Assembly: GCA_934667465.1 (NCBI GenBank) | Contig: CAKUMG010000062.1 | Span: forward strand, 1-13,718 | From: an uncultured Actinoplanes sp. | GTDB lineage: Bacteria > Actinomycetota > Actinomycetes > Mycobacteriales > Micromonosporaceae | Length of the DNA stretch: 13,718 nt | Reading direction: 5' to 3' | In this document: positions 1 to 6,716 of the stretch, one piece after another | Numbering within the stretch: the first letter of the stretch is position 1 | Layout of the letters: every line of letters starts with the position of its first letter | Translations under genes and position numbers: made by a program | The notes under the pieces: model-generated | The model's input: the letters and a program-made list of their open reading frames with translations, nothing else | What the model was told of the DNA's origin: nothing | Database searches by the model: none

Positions 1-270
1 GGGCAGCACCGCCCGCGCGGTGACCAGGTCCCACTCGTGGGCGCCGCTGATCAGCACGATCTCGTCGGCGCGCACCTCCTCGACACCGTCGGCGAAGCGC
101 ACCGACCAGCCGTGCGGCAGGTGCCCGGCGAGCCCGGCGGCGCGGCCCTGATAGCCGAGCACCACCACGACCGGGTCGGGGCGGGGCCCGTTCAGGTCGG
201 CCGCCGCGGCGGTCGTGGTGTTGGGCGCGAAGGCCCTGTTCTGGTCGGTGCGGTTCAGCTGCACAAGCAT
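1..270 (-). CDS. hypothetical protein, N-terminal part (cut by window edge)
   Basis: The ATG at 270-268 opens a frame that stays open for 90 codons to the window edge, so the C-terminus is missing. A good ribosome binding site (GGGGGAG, 6 nt before the ATG) supports this start. The protein begins MLVQLNRTDQNRAFAPN. After an Ala/Thr-rich stretch it reads PVVVVLGYQGRAAGLAG (about residues 37-53) and later ADEIVLISGAHEWDL (about 72-86). The two hydrophobic beta-strand-like segments could belong to an alpha/beta fold, but I recognise no family and assign no function. It has no signal peptide or membrane segment in the visible part. It is divergent from the methyltransferase chain starting near 503; the 232 bp between them must hold both promoters. 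I found no convincing -10 box for this leftward gene. Confidence 0.6.
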   Translation of the reverse strand, partial: MLVQLNRTDQNRAFAPNTTTAAAADLNGPRPDPVVVVLGYQGRAAGLAGHLPHGWSVRFADGVEEVRADEIVLISGAHEWDLVTARAVLP

Positions 271-489
271 GCGGACTCCCCCAGGCGTTCCTGTTCCGTG
301 CGCACCCCTACCCTTGGCCACCAGCCTTGGGTCCCCGTGTGCGGTACCTGTGTGTCCGATGACAAAGCGCGGGCACGATCGCGCCGTAACGGTGCTCGCG
401 ACCTGTGACCGGCTGGTGAACACCGCACTCACCGCGGGGCGAACGGCCGGTGGCCGCTGAACTTCGCCCCTTTTGTCTGCGAACGCCGG

Positions 490-495
490 TAAAAT
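490..495 (+). promoter_or_regulatory. -10 box of a probable leaderless promoter
   Basis: TAAAAT lies exactly 7 nt before the ATG at 503, so transcription would be expected to begin at or next to that A. This is the usual geometry of actinobacterial leaderless transcripts. No good -35 hexamer is visible at 16-18 bp spacing. Upstream, GGTGA (415-419) and TCACC (429-433) form an inverted repeat with a 9-bp gap that might be an operator. The rest of 271-489 shows nothing else I can support. Confidence 0.5.
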
Positions 496-502
496 CGGGG
501 GC

Positions 503-538
503 ATGATTCGCGCGCACGGGGGGATCCGGGCCGGATGA
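503..538 (+). CDS. 11-codon mini-ORF, possible leader peptide coupled to the methyltransferase
   Basis: ATG at 503 encodes MIRAHGGIRAG and stops with a TGA at 536-538 that overlaps the ATG (535-537) of the next gene as ATGA. The ATG sits 7 nt after a TAAAAT box, so it would be the first codon of a leaderless mRNA. A ribosome finishing here would be placed directly on the methyltransferase start. The GGGGGG inside the mini-ORF (518-523) could serve as a weak, rather distant Shine-Dalgarno for the downstream ATG. What is seen is the geometry; translation and any function of the peptide are inference. It may simply be a chance ORF in an untranslated leader. Confidence 0.35.
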   Translation: MIRAHGGIRAG

Positions 539-1515
539 TCACGACCACGACGGACGCCACGACCAGTACCCCGGCGCTGCTGGAACTCGGCCGTGAGCTC
601 GCCGCCCTCGGCTACGCCTTCACGACGGTGACCCCCAAGACCCACGAACGGGTGAACGCCCGGTCCGGCAACGAGATCGCCCGCGACCTGCGGGACGTCC
701 TGGGCTGGAGCCGCCCGTTCGACCCGTCGGTGCTGCCGCCGCGCGTCTTCGAACTGCTCGAGGCCGCCGGGGTGCTCGCGCCGGAGGGTGATCTCTGGCG
801 CAGCACTGTGCGTTTCTCCGCGTACGACGGGGAGCTCTTCGTGCATTCCGCCTTCCCGACCGCCGCCCCGGACTCGGTGTTCTTCGGCCCGGACACCTAC
901 CGGCTGATCGACACCGCGCTCGCCTGCCTGGCGGACCGGCAGGCGCCGGTGCGGCGTGCGGTCGACATCGGCTGCGGTACGGGCGCCGGCGCGATCGCCC
1001 TCGCCAAGCGCCTCCCGGACGCCGAGGTGCTCGCCGTGGACATGAACCCGGCCGCGCTGCGGTTCACCCGGATCAACGCCGAGCTGGCCGGCGCGCGGAA
1101 CGTCTCGCCGCGCCACAGCGACCTGCTCAGCGACGTCCCGGGCCGGTTCGACCTGATCATTGCGAACCCGCCGTTCATGATCGACCCGGCCGGGCGCGCC
1201 TACCGCGACGGCGGCGGCCCCGAGGGTAACGATCTCAGCCTGAAGATCGTGGACGCGGCGGCGGAGCGGTTGCAGCCGGGTGGGTCGCTCGCATTGCTCA
1301 GCGGTACGGGGATTACCGGTGGTCACGATCCGCTGCGGGCCGCGATCGCGGAGCGTATCGCCGGGACCGGGCTGGAGTGGACGTACCGTGAGCTCGATCC
1401 CGACGTCTACGACGAGGAGCTCGACGGGGACGCGTACGCGCATGCGGAGCGGATCGCGATCATCGCGCTGACCGCCACGCGGCCGGGCGCTTCTGCTTCT
1501 TCGGGGGCTTCATGA
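535..1515 (+). CDS. class I SAM-dependent methyltransferase, PrmC/HemK-like
   Basis: A 326-residue methyltransferase. The N-terminal ~135 residues form a helical accessory region with FFGPDTYRLID (117-126) near its end. The Rossmann methyltransferase core follows: motif I VDIGCGTGAG (143-152) binds S-adenosylmethionine, VDMNPAALRF (168-177) carries the acidic residue that contacts the ribose, and NPPF (211-214) is the signature of enzymes that methylate a planar nitrogen such as glutamine N5, adenine N6 or guanine N2. The C-terminus (YRELDPDVYDEELDGDAY, 284-301) resembles actinobacterial PrmC-like proteins whose substrate is not fixed. The true substrate therefore cannot be read from sequence; ribosomal protein, release factor or rRNA are all possible. 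The start at 535 is favoured by the ATGA overlap with the mini-ORF. The stop overlaps the next start (ATGA, 1512-1515), so the ligase is probably translationally coupled and in the same operon. Confidence 0.85.
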   Translation: MITTTTDATTSTPALLELGRELAALGYAFTTVTPKTHERVNARSGNEIARDLRDVLGWSRPFDPSVLPPRVFELLEAAGVLAPEGDLWRSTVRFSAYDGELFVHSAFPTAAPDSVFFGPDTYRLIDTALACLADRQAPVRRAVDIGCGTGAGAIALAKRLPDAEVLAVDMNPAALRFTRINAELAGARNVSPRHSDLLSDVPGRFDLIIANPPFMIDPAGRAYRDGGGPEGNDLSLKIVDAAAERLQPGGSLALLSGTGITGGHDPLRAAIAERIAGTGLEWTYRELDPDVYDEELDGDAYAHAERIAIIALTATRPGASASSGAS

Positions 1516-2618
1516 CGGGGGCCGGCTCGCGGCCGGTGACCGTGGGGGTCGAGGAGGAGTACCTGCTGCTCGACCCGGAGAACGGGCACAACGCGCCGGT
1601 CGCGGAGAAGGTGACCATCGCGCTGCCGGACGCCCTGCGCGAGCGGAGCCGCCCCGAGTTCCGGCACAGCATGCTCGAGATGGTCACCGGGGTCTGCACC
1701 ACGATGGCGGAGCTGCGCGACGACCTCGGCACGATCCGGTCCGCGGCGGCGGAGGCGGCGGCCGGGACGGGGGCGATGCTGGCGGCGATCGGGGCCACGC
1801 CCGTCGCGGAGCTGGTACGCGAGCCGCCGGACAACCCGCGCTTCCGGGAGATCGTGCGGCACCTGGGCCCGGTCGCCACCGAGGAGGCGGTGTGCGGATG
1901 CCACGTCCACATCGGGGTGCCGGACCGGGATGCCGGTGTGCGCGCCGCCACCGGGCTGCGGCCGTGGCTGCCGGTGATCCAGGCGCTGGCGGCGAACTCC
2001 CCGTTCTACGCGGGCGCCGACACCGGGCACGCGAGCTGGCGGTCGATGCAGCTGCGCCGCTGGCCGCTGCTGGGGCCGACGCCACCGTTCGCGTCCGCGG
2101 CCGAGTACGACGCCGCGGTCGCCGCCGGGGTCGCCTCGGGCACGATGCTCGACGACGGCATGGTGTTCTGGTACGCCCGGCCGTCCGCGAACTGGCCCAC
2201 CGTGGAGATCCGGGTCGCGGACGTCTGCCTCACCGCGGACGACACGGTGCTGGCGGCCGCGCTGATCCGGGCTCTCGTGACGACGATCCTGGACAGCGAC
2301 TCAGGTCCTTCGGGTCCTTCGCGTACGGAGGTTCCCGAGCCGTTCCTCGAAGCGGCCCACTGGAACGCCGCCCACCGCGGTCTGGACGGCACGCTGCTCG
2401 ATCCGCGCACCGGGCAGGCCGTGCCCGCATGGGACCTCATCGGCGACCTCGTGACGACGGTGGCCCCGGCCCTGTCCCATTCCGGCGACACGGAGCTTGT
2501 CACGACCGGCCTCAACCGGATCCAGCGGGAGGGAACCGGGGCGGCGCGGCAGCGGCGCGCGTACGAGCTCGCCGGTGACCTGCCCTCGGCCCTCCGCCGC
2601 CTGGCTGTCTCACCCTGA
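1512..2618 (+). CDS. YbdK-type carboxylate-amine ligase (glutamate-cysteine ligase GCS2 family)
   Basis: A 368-residue member of the GCS2 family (COG2170), close to the ~370 residues of E. coli YbdK. Key motifs are VGVEEEYLLLD (11-21), whose glutamates bind metal and ATP in the family, CGCHVHIGVPD (128-138) and MQLRRWPLLGPTPPF (179-193). YbdK enzymes join an amino acid carboxylate to an amine using ATP; E. coli YbdK has weak glutamate-cysteine ligase activity. Actinobacteria normally use mycothiol rather than glutathione, so a role in glutathione synthesis is not implied and the real substrate is unknown. EgtA of ergothioneine synthesis is a more distant relative, and no other egt gene is nearby. 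The start overlaps the methyltransferase stop as ATGA and has only a weak ribosome binding site, consistent with translational coupling. A short Ser/Gly/Pro insertion (DSGPSGPS, 263-270) comes from a small direct repeat. The operon ends at the hairpin 2625-2657. Confidence 0.85.
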   Translation: MTGAGSRPVTVGVEEEYLLLDPENGHNAPVAEKVTIALPDALRERSRPEFRHSMLEMVTGVCTTMAELRDDLGTIRSAAAEAAAGTGAMLAAIGATPVAELVREPPDNPRFREIVRHLGPVATEEAVCGCHVHIGVPDRDAGVRAATGLRPWLPVIQALAANSPFYAGADTGHASWRSMQLRRWPLLGPTPPFASAAEYDAAVAAGVASGTMLDDGMVFWYARPSANWPTVEIRVADVCLTADDTVLAAALIRALVTTILDSDSGPSGPSRTEVPEPFLEAAHWNAAHRGLDGTLLDPRTGQAVPAWDLIGDLVTTVAPALSHSGDTELVTTGLNRIQREGTGAARQRRAYELAGDLPSALRRLAVSP

Positions 2619-2624
2619 CCCGCT

Positions 2625-2657
2625 CGCGGACAGCGCGGGGCTCCCGCGCTGTCCGCG
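2625..2657. terminator. perfect 15-bp hairpin between convergent genes
   Basis: CGCGGACAGCGCGGG (2625-2639) and its exact reverse complement (2643-2657) flank a 3-nt loop. It starts 6 nt after the ligase stop and ends 12 nt before the stop of the oppositely oriented HAD gene, so it can terminate both. No T-tract follows on either strand, as is usual for high-GC actinomycetes. Confidence 0.8.
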
Positions 2658-2669
2658 GCCCTCCGCCGC

Positions 2670-3191
2670 TCACGCCGTCCGCACTGCTGCCGGCCCTTCG
2701 CGCTCCGCGGCGAGGAAGCTCGCGATCGCCTCCACGTGCTCCGGCTGCAGTCCCCGGTTCGGCCGGGGCGCGATCAGCAACGCCCGCCCACCGGCGGTCA
2801 ACGCCTCCCGCACCGCGCTGTCCCCGGGAAGCGCATCGTCATCGGTCCACACCAACCGCTGCCCACCGGCCAGCACGGCCCGGGCGGCGACAAGCTTCGC
2901 GGTGGGCGCCGCGCCCGCGCTGATCGGCTCCCGCCAGGCCCGTTCCAACGGCGGCAGACCGAACAACCGCTCCAGCTGCTCCGCCTCGGCACACCAGGTC
3001 GTGCACCACCGCACGGTCACGTCCCCGCCCGCCGCGACCTCCCGGATCCGCCGCACCAGCCCGGGTGCCCACCGCATCTGGTAGCCGTCCCCCAGGCAGT
3101 ACGCCATCCCCCGCCGCGGCGCCGCACTCCATCCCGGCCGGGTCGCATTGATCACGCCGTCGACATCGAGCAGCCACACCGCCCCGCTCAC
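2670..3191 (-). CDS. HAD-like domain protein (resembles the HAD_SAK family)
   Basis: 173 residues starting at a GTG with GGGTG about 6 nt upstream; a second in-frame GTG four codons later is a weaker alternative. The HAD nucleophile motif LLDVDGVIN (7-15) is at the very N-terminus with D9 and D11. WCTTW (62-66) supplies the motif II threonine, K99 is a candidate for motif III and WTDDDALPGD (115-124) gives the motif IV acidic cluster. There is essentially no cap domain, so it should act on a large or exposed substrate. The order and spacing (DVDGVIN, CTTW, TDDD) match my recollection of HAD domains related to those in Swiss-army-knife RNA repair proteins; this family name is not verified. HAD enzymes are usually Mg-dependent phosphatases, and the catalytic set looks intact. 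It lies 130 bp downstream of the VOC gene on the same strand, with a candidate hairpin between them. Confidence 0.75.
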   Translation of the reverse strand: MSGAVWLLDVDGVINATRPGWSAAPRRGMAYCLGDGYQMRWAPGLVRRIREVAAGGDVTVRWCTTWCAEAEQLERLFGLPPLERAWREPISAGAAPTAKLVAARAVLAGGQRLVWTDDDALPGDSAVREALTAGGRALLIAPRPNRGLQPEHVEAIASFLAAEREGPAAVRTA

Positions 3192-3252
3192 CGCTTCACC
3201 CCGTTCCCCCGTCCTGGTGAACAGGGTCCCGCTTCTTACCGCGCCACGGCAA

Positions 3253-3291
3253 CCGCCTTCGCGCCCGCATGGCCCCGCAGGCGCGAGGCGG
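3253..3291 (-). terminator. candidate hairpin terminator after the VOC gene
   Basis: CCGCCTTCGCGCC (3253-3265) can pair with GGCGCGAGGCGG (3280-3291) in a 12-bp stem with one bulged base and a 14-nt loop. It lies 30 bp past the stop of the VOC gene and before the HAD start, so these two genes may be separate transcription units. No T-tract. Confidence 0.4.
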
Positions 3292-3321
3292 CTCCCTCAA
3301 CACCCGTACCGCCCCGATGCC

Positions 3322-3804
3322 TCAGCTTCCACGCATCTCCTGGTCGAACGACTGCTGCAGCCTCCGCATGATCGCGACCTCCGCCGGATCCGCGAACCGC
3401 TCGAGCATCGTGGCCCCGTCCACATCCTCAAGATGTGTCTGAACCCACCAGATGTTGCCCACGGGATCCTTGATCCGCCCCCCGCGGTCCCCCACGATCC
3501 GCGACGTCGTCACCTCGGTGACCACGGTCGCCCCGGCCGCGACCGCCCGCGCCACCACCGCGTCGGCGTCATCCACGTAGACGCTCAGGAAGCTCGGCGT
3601 CGACGGCCACTCGGGCCGCGAGTCGAACGCCATGACCACCGAGTCCCCGATCCGCACCTCCGAGTGCCCGATCGTGCCGTCCTCGTTGAACACACGCACA
3701 GCCTTCGCCGTCCCGAACGCCGCCTCCACGAAGTCCAGGAACCGCCCGGCCCCCTTCGCCGCCACGTAAGGAGTCACCGTCGACTTCCCACCAGGAATCC
3801 GCAC
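3322..3804 (-). CDS. VOC-family (PhnB-like, glyoxalase/bleomycin-resistance fold) protein
   Basis: 160 residues from the GTG at 3804. This start has AGG/GGAGG (3813-3817 on the plus strand) 8 nt upstream and gives the usual family opening MRIPGGKSTVTPYV; longer in-frame starts (GTG at 3819 or 3855) lack such a site and add an unrelated arginine-rich lead. PhnB-like features are FLDFVEAAFGT (22-32), EDGTIGHSEVRIGDSVVM (41-58), which includes a likely metal-site histidine H47, and the C-terminal half IKDPVGNIWWVQTHLEDV (111-128). The paired beta-alpha-beta-beta-beta units typically bind a metal and a small substrate. Members include isomerases, dioxygenases and drug-binding proteins, so the reaction is not predictable. 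It is a soluble single-domain protein and appears intact. Confidence 0.8.
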   Translation of the reverse strand: MRIPGGKSTVTPYVAAKGAGRFLDFVEAAFGTAKAVRVFNEDGTIGHSEVRIGDSVVMAFDSRPEWPSTPSFLSVYVDDADAVVARAVAAGATVVTEVTTSRIVGDRGGRIKDPVGNIWWVQTHLEDVDGATMLERFADPAEVAIMRRLQQSFDQEMRGS

Positions 3805-3904
3805 CGCAACCGCCTCCACCCCTCGACGCCTGAACCCCCAGCCTGCACGCTCCACCGGCCAGAACCTGTCCGCAATGCGCCCCGGGACCGCACGGCGGCC
3901 TCGG

Positions 3905-3944
3905 AGCTACTGTTCCTGTCCCTGACGGAACGACGGGAGTTCTG
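3905..3944. promoter_or_regulatory. candidate regulatory site with repeated GTTCC/GGAAC half-sites
   Basis: AGCTACTGTTCC (3905-3916) is followed by GGAAC (3927-3931) and GTTC (3939-3942), giving a GTTCC-N10-GGAAC inverted repeat plus an extra half-site. The first block matches AGCTTACTGTTCC on the minus strand of the ROK/MFS promoter (5439-5451) except for one missing T. It lies about 100 bp upstream of the VOC start, so it could be a second ROK-controlled promoter. The remaining 3805-4084 spacer holds only a short hairpin (GCCGG/CCGGC, 4066-4078) just past the MFS stop and nothing else I can support. Confidence 0.3.
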
Positions 3945-4084
3945 CCGGACGAGATCGTGACCGCTGCCGCCCTTGTCACAGCGACGTTGCCCGGCTATGT
4001 CGCTGGTGCTCAGCCTCGTAGCCGACGGCGAGCCGCTCGGTCCCGACGGCACTCGGGCTTCGGCTGCCGGATCCCGGCGCTCGT

Positions 4085-5413
4085 CTATCTGGCGGCAGGC
4101 GCCTCCTCCGCCGGAGCGGAAGCGGTCGCAGCGCTCGCAGCAGTCGCGGCAGCCACCGGGGTCGTGGTGCTTCCGGCGGTCACAGCAGTGGTGGTGGTCG
4201 CCGCGGCGGCGCGGGTGTGGGAACGGCGGTCGAGGGCGAAGCTCACGGCCGCCATGCCGAAGCCCACCGTGCCCAGGACGACGCCGACCCAGGCGGGCGC
4301 CTCGTAGCCGAAGCCGCGGGCGATGACGAGGCCGCCGAGGGCCGCGCCGAGGCTGTTGGCGATGTTCATGGCGGACTGGTTGACCGCCGCGCCCATGAGC
4401 TGGGCACCCGGGGCGACCGCGATGAGGCGGGCCTGCAGGGTCGGGCCGAGGAAGAGGCTGGTGGCACCGATCAGGAAGGCGCCCGCGAACAGGCCGGCCG
4501 GAGTGTCCGCGGCCAGCGCGAAGAAGACGCTGCCCGCGATCATGCAGGGGAAGCCGATCAGCGTGGCGCGGCGCACGTTGCGGTCGGCGAGCCAGCCGCC
4601 GAGGAAGTTGCCGACCGTCATGCCGAGGCCGATCGCGGCGAGGACCCACGGGACCGTGCCGGCGGACAGCCCTGCCACGTCGGTCGTGTAGGGCGCGATG
4701 TAGCTGTTGATCGCGAAGAAGCCGGCGAAGCCGATCGAGGCCGTGGCGGCGACGAGCCAGACCTGCGGGTGCCGCAGGGAGCGCAGCTCGGCGGCCGGGG
4801 AACCCTGGACGGCGGCCTTGAGGTCGGGGACCACGGCCACGACGGCGAACAGGGTGAGCACGAACACGCCGGCGATCGCGAAGTAGGCCACGCGCCAGCC
4901 CGCCGCCTGCCCGAGCAGGGTCACCAGGGGCACGCCGACGACGTTGGAGATGGTGAGACCGCCGAGCACGGCCGCGAAGCCGCGGGCCTCGTTGCCGGGG
5001 CCCATCAGGGCGGCGGCGAGCAGGCCGGCGGCACCGAAGTAGGCGCCGTGGGGCAGGGCGGCGACGAAACGCGCGACCAGCACGAGCTCGAAGGTGGGCG
5101 CCACCGCCGATGCGATCGTGCCCGCGACGAAGAGCAGCAGCAGGCCGAGCACCAGCCGCTTGCGGGCCATCCGGGCGCTCAGGGCCGCGATCAGCGGGGC
5201 GCCGACGACGACGCCCAGCGCATAGGCCGTGATGGTCCAGCCGGCGTGCGCCACCGCGTCGGAGGTGGAGCGGTCCCACTCGACGGGGAGCAGGTCGCGG
5301 GCGATCTCGGGCAGCAGGCCCATCGCGACGAACTCGGTGAGGCCCACGGCCACGCCACCGAGGGCGAGGGCGAGCACGGCGGTCCAGCGGTGCCGGGAGG
5401 TCAGGTGTTCCAC
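4085..5413 (-). CDS. MFS transporter, DHA1/AraJ-type exporter
   Basis: 442 residues with about twelve hydrophobic segments, typical of the drug:H+ antiporter-1 branch. The opening helix has LTEFVAMGLLPEIARD (25-40), characteristic of AraJ/YdhP-type sugar or drug exporters. The loop 2-3 motif A is GAPLIAALSARMARKRLVL (71-89), its second-half copy is LADRNVRRATLIG (275-287), and the antiporter motif C region is SNVVGVPLVTLLGQ (156-169). It acts in the cytoplasmic membrane; the exported compound cannot be read from sequence. An unusual ~43-residue Ala/Thr tail follows the last helix (about 400-442). The GTG start is preceded by TAAAGT with a 6-nt gap and no ribosome binding site, so the mRNA is probably leaderless. 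It is divergent from the ROK regulator 44 bp away, which likely represses it. Confidence 0.88.
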   Translation of the reverse strand: MEHLTSRHRWTAVLALALGGVAVGLTEFVAMGLLPEIARDLLPVEWDRSTSDAVAHAGWTITAYALGVVVGAPLIAALSARMARKRLVLGLLLLFVAGTIASAVAPTFELVLVARFVAALPHGAYFGAAGLLAAALMGPGNEARGFAAVLGGLTISNVVGVPLVTLLGQAAGWRVAYFAIAGVFVLTLFAVVAVVPDLKAAVQGSPAAELRSLRHPQVWLVAATASIGFAGFFAINSYIAPYTTDVAGLSAGTVPWVLAAIGLGMTVGNFLGGWLADRNVRRATLIGFPCMIAGSVFFALAADTPAGLFAGAFLIGATSLFLGPTLQARLIAVAPGAQLMGAAVNQSAMNIANSLGAALGGLVIARGFGYEAPAWVGVVLGTVGFGMAAVSFALDRRSHTRAAAATTTTAVTAGSTTTPVAAATAASAATASAPAEEAPAAR

Positions 5414-5419
5414 GCCGCG

Positions 5420-5451
5420 ACTTTAGCAACGCTGTTGCGGAACAGTAAGCT
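5420..5451. promoter_or_regulatory. overlapping divergent leaderless promoters with palindromic operator
   Basis: Rightward -10 TAAGCT (5446-5451) is 6 nt before the ROK ATG at 5458; TTAGCA (5423-5428) at 17 bp is a fair -35. Leftward -10 TAAAGT (plus-strand 5420-5425) is 6 nt before the MFS GTG at 5413. The rightward -35 overlaps the leftward -10. Between the boxes lie two overlapping palindromes: GCAAC-gct-GTTGC (5426-5438) and CTGTT-gcgg-AACAG (5432-5445). A repressor bound here would block both promoters. Confidence 0.6.
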
Positions 5452-5457
5452 GGTGCG

Positions 5458-6552
5458 ATGCAGCGCACAGCCGCCGACCTCACGTTCCTCAAGGGCTACA
5501 ACGAAGCCCTGGTCATGAGCCTCGCCAGGACCGTCCGCCGGTTCGAGCGCACCACGGTCTCCGAGGCGACCGGGCTCACCCCGCAGGCCGTGTCCAAGGT
5601 CCTGGCCCGGCTGATCGAGGAGGGCGTGATCGCGGCCGCGGGGGTGCGCCGGCCGGCGATCGGCAAGCCCGCGGGGGTCTACGAGCTGGTGGCCGCGAGC
5701 CGCTGCGCGATCGGCGCGCATGTCTCCCGGCGCGCGGTGCGGGTCGTGCTGACCGACCTCGCCGGCGCCGTCCTGTGGTCCGCGGTGACGCCGCTGCCGG
5801 CCGACTTCACCCCGGGCCAGCTCGTCGACACGATGTCCCGGCTCATCGACCGGGTCGCCGCCGAGCACGACCTCGCCGGGCGGCTGACCGGCGTCGGGAT
5901 CGGCATGATCGGCCCGCTGGACCACTCGGCGGGCACCGTCCGCGGCGCGCACGGGCTGCGGCACTGGCAGGACGTGCCGCTCGCCGAATTCGCCGAGGAC
6001 GCGCTGAGCCTGCCCGTGCACGTCGACAAGGACGTCACCGCGGGCGTCACCGCCGAGGGGTGGCGGCGCGGCGCCGCCTTCCGCGACGCCGCCCTGGTCA
6101 TGGTCGAGTCCGGCGTCGGCGGCGGGCTCTGGCTCAACGGCACGCCGCACCGCGGCGCCCACACCAACGCCGGCGAGTTCGGGCACACGGTCGTCGAGCT
6201 CGACGGCCCCCGGTGCGCCTGCGGCCGCCACGGCTGCCTCGAGGTGGTGCACGACCGGGCGGCGGCCGCCGGCGACCTCGACCGCGCCGCCCGCGTCCTC
6301 GCCGTCGGCGTGGTCAACCTGCTGCAGACCCTCGACCTGTCCCACGTGGTGCTCGCCGGCGCCGACCTGCTGCGCCATGGCGACATCTACCTGCGCGCCG
6401 TCGGGGAGGCGATCCGCACCGAGGTCCCCCGCGCCGACTGGCTCACCGTCGACGTCAGCCTCTCCAGCCTGGGCGAGGACGTCATCGCCGCCGGCGCCGC
6501 CATGCAGGTCCTCGACGCCCGCTACGGCATCCCGGGCCTCGCACCCCTCTGA
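5458..6552 (+). CDS. ROK-family transcriptional repressor
   Basis: 364 residues. The N-terminal winged helix (about 10-75) includes TVSEATGLTPQAVSKVLARL (33-52) as helix-turn-helix. The ROK sugar-kinase-like domain follows. Its signature GAHTNAGEFGHTVVELDG (233-250) leads into the zinc site CACGRHGCLE (253-262), with H243 and C253, C255 and C260 as expected ligands. The phosphate-binding loop is degenerate (AIGAHVSRRAV, 84-94, in place of DxGGT), as in XylR/NagC/Mlc-like regulators rather than kinases, although the aspartate of KDVTAG (191-196) is kept. Such proteins usually sense a sugar or sugar derivative and leave the operator when it is bound. The ATG lies 6 nt after a TAAGCT box, so the mRNA is probably leaderless. 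Overlapping promoters with the MFS gene suggest autoregulation and control of export. It appears complete. Confidence 0.9.
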   Translation: MQRTAADLTFLKGYNEALVMSLARTVRRFERTTVSEATGLTPQAVSKVLARLIEEGVIAAAGVRRPAIGKPAGVYELVAASRCAIGAHVSRRAVRVVLTDLAGAVLWSAVTPLPADFTPGQLVDTMSRLIDRVAAEHDLAGRLTGVGIGMIGPLDHSAGTVRGAHGLRHWQDVPLAEFAEDALSLPVHVDKDVTAGVTAEGWRRGAAFRDAALVMVESGVGGGLWLNGTPHRGAHTNAGEFGHTVVELDGPRCACGRHGCLEVVHDRAAAAGDLDRAARVLAVGVVNLLQTLDLSHVVLAGADLLRHGDIYLRAVGEAIRTEVPRADWLTVDVSLSSLGEDVIAAGAAMQVLDARYGIPGLAPL

Positions 6553-6617
6553 CAACCGCCGACCTTTCCGTACGGGTGTCACAGGCCCCACGCCCCCGCA
6601 CGCGACAGCCCCCGCCG

Positions 6618-6639
6618 GCCCGGGAGTGGAGTTCCGGGC
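6618..6639 (+). terminator. weak candidate hairpin after the ROK gene
   Basis: GCCCGG (6618-6623) pairs with CCGGGC (6634-6639) around a 10-nt loop, 65 bp past the ROK stop. A second small hairpin (CGCCG/CGGCG, 6672-6685) lies closer to the convergent phosphatase gene. Neither has a T-tract, so either or both may terminate, or they may be chance GC pairing. Confidence 0.3.
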
Positions 6640-6716
6640 AGGCGAGGGCTGCCGTGCACAAGCTGTCCGAGCGCCGGCCCCGGCGTGCCGGAACGGCGCA
6701 ATCGGCGGCGGGGCCG

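Noticed and set aside
308..517. Minus-strand 69-codon frame in the left intergenic region
   Set aside because: No ribosome binding site and no recognisable protein features; it covers the promoter region of both flanking genes.
503..2618. Ergothioneine or glutathione biosynthesis operon
   Set aside because: The methyltransferase is PrmC-like with NPPF, not EgtD-like, no EgtB/C/E genes are present, and the ligase has YbdK rather than EgtA features.
4217..5518. Long plus-strand frame opposite the MFS gene (433 codons, Gly/Glu/Arg-rich)
   Set aside because: It is the GC-skew shadow of the MFS gene: low-complexity composition, no domain, and the minus-strand frame has clear transporter motifs.
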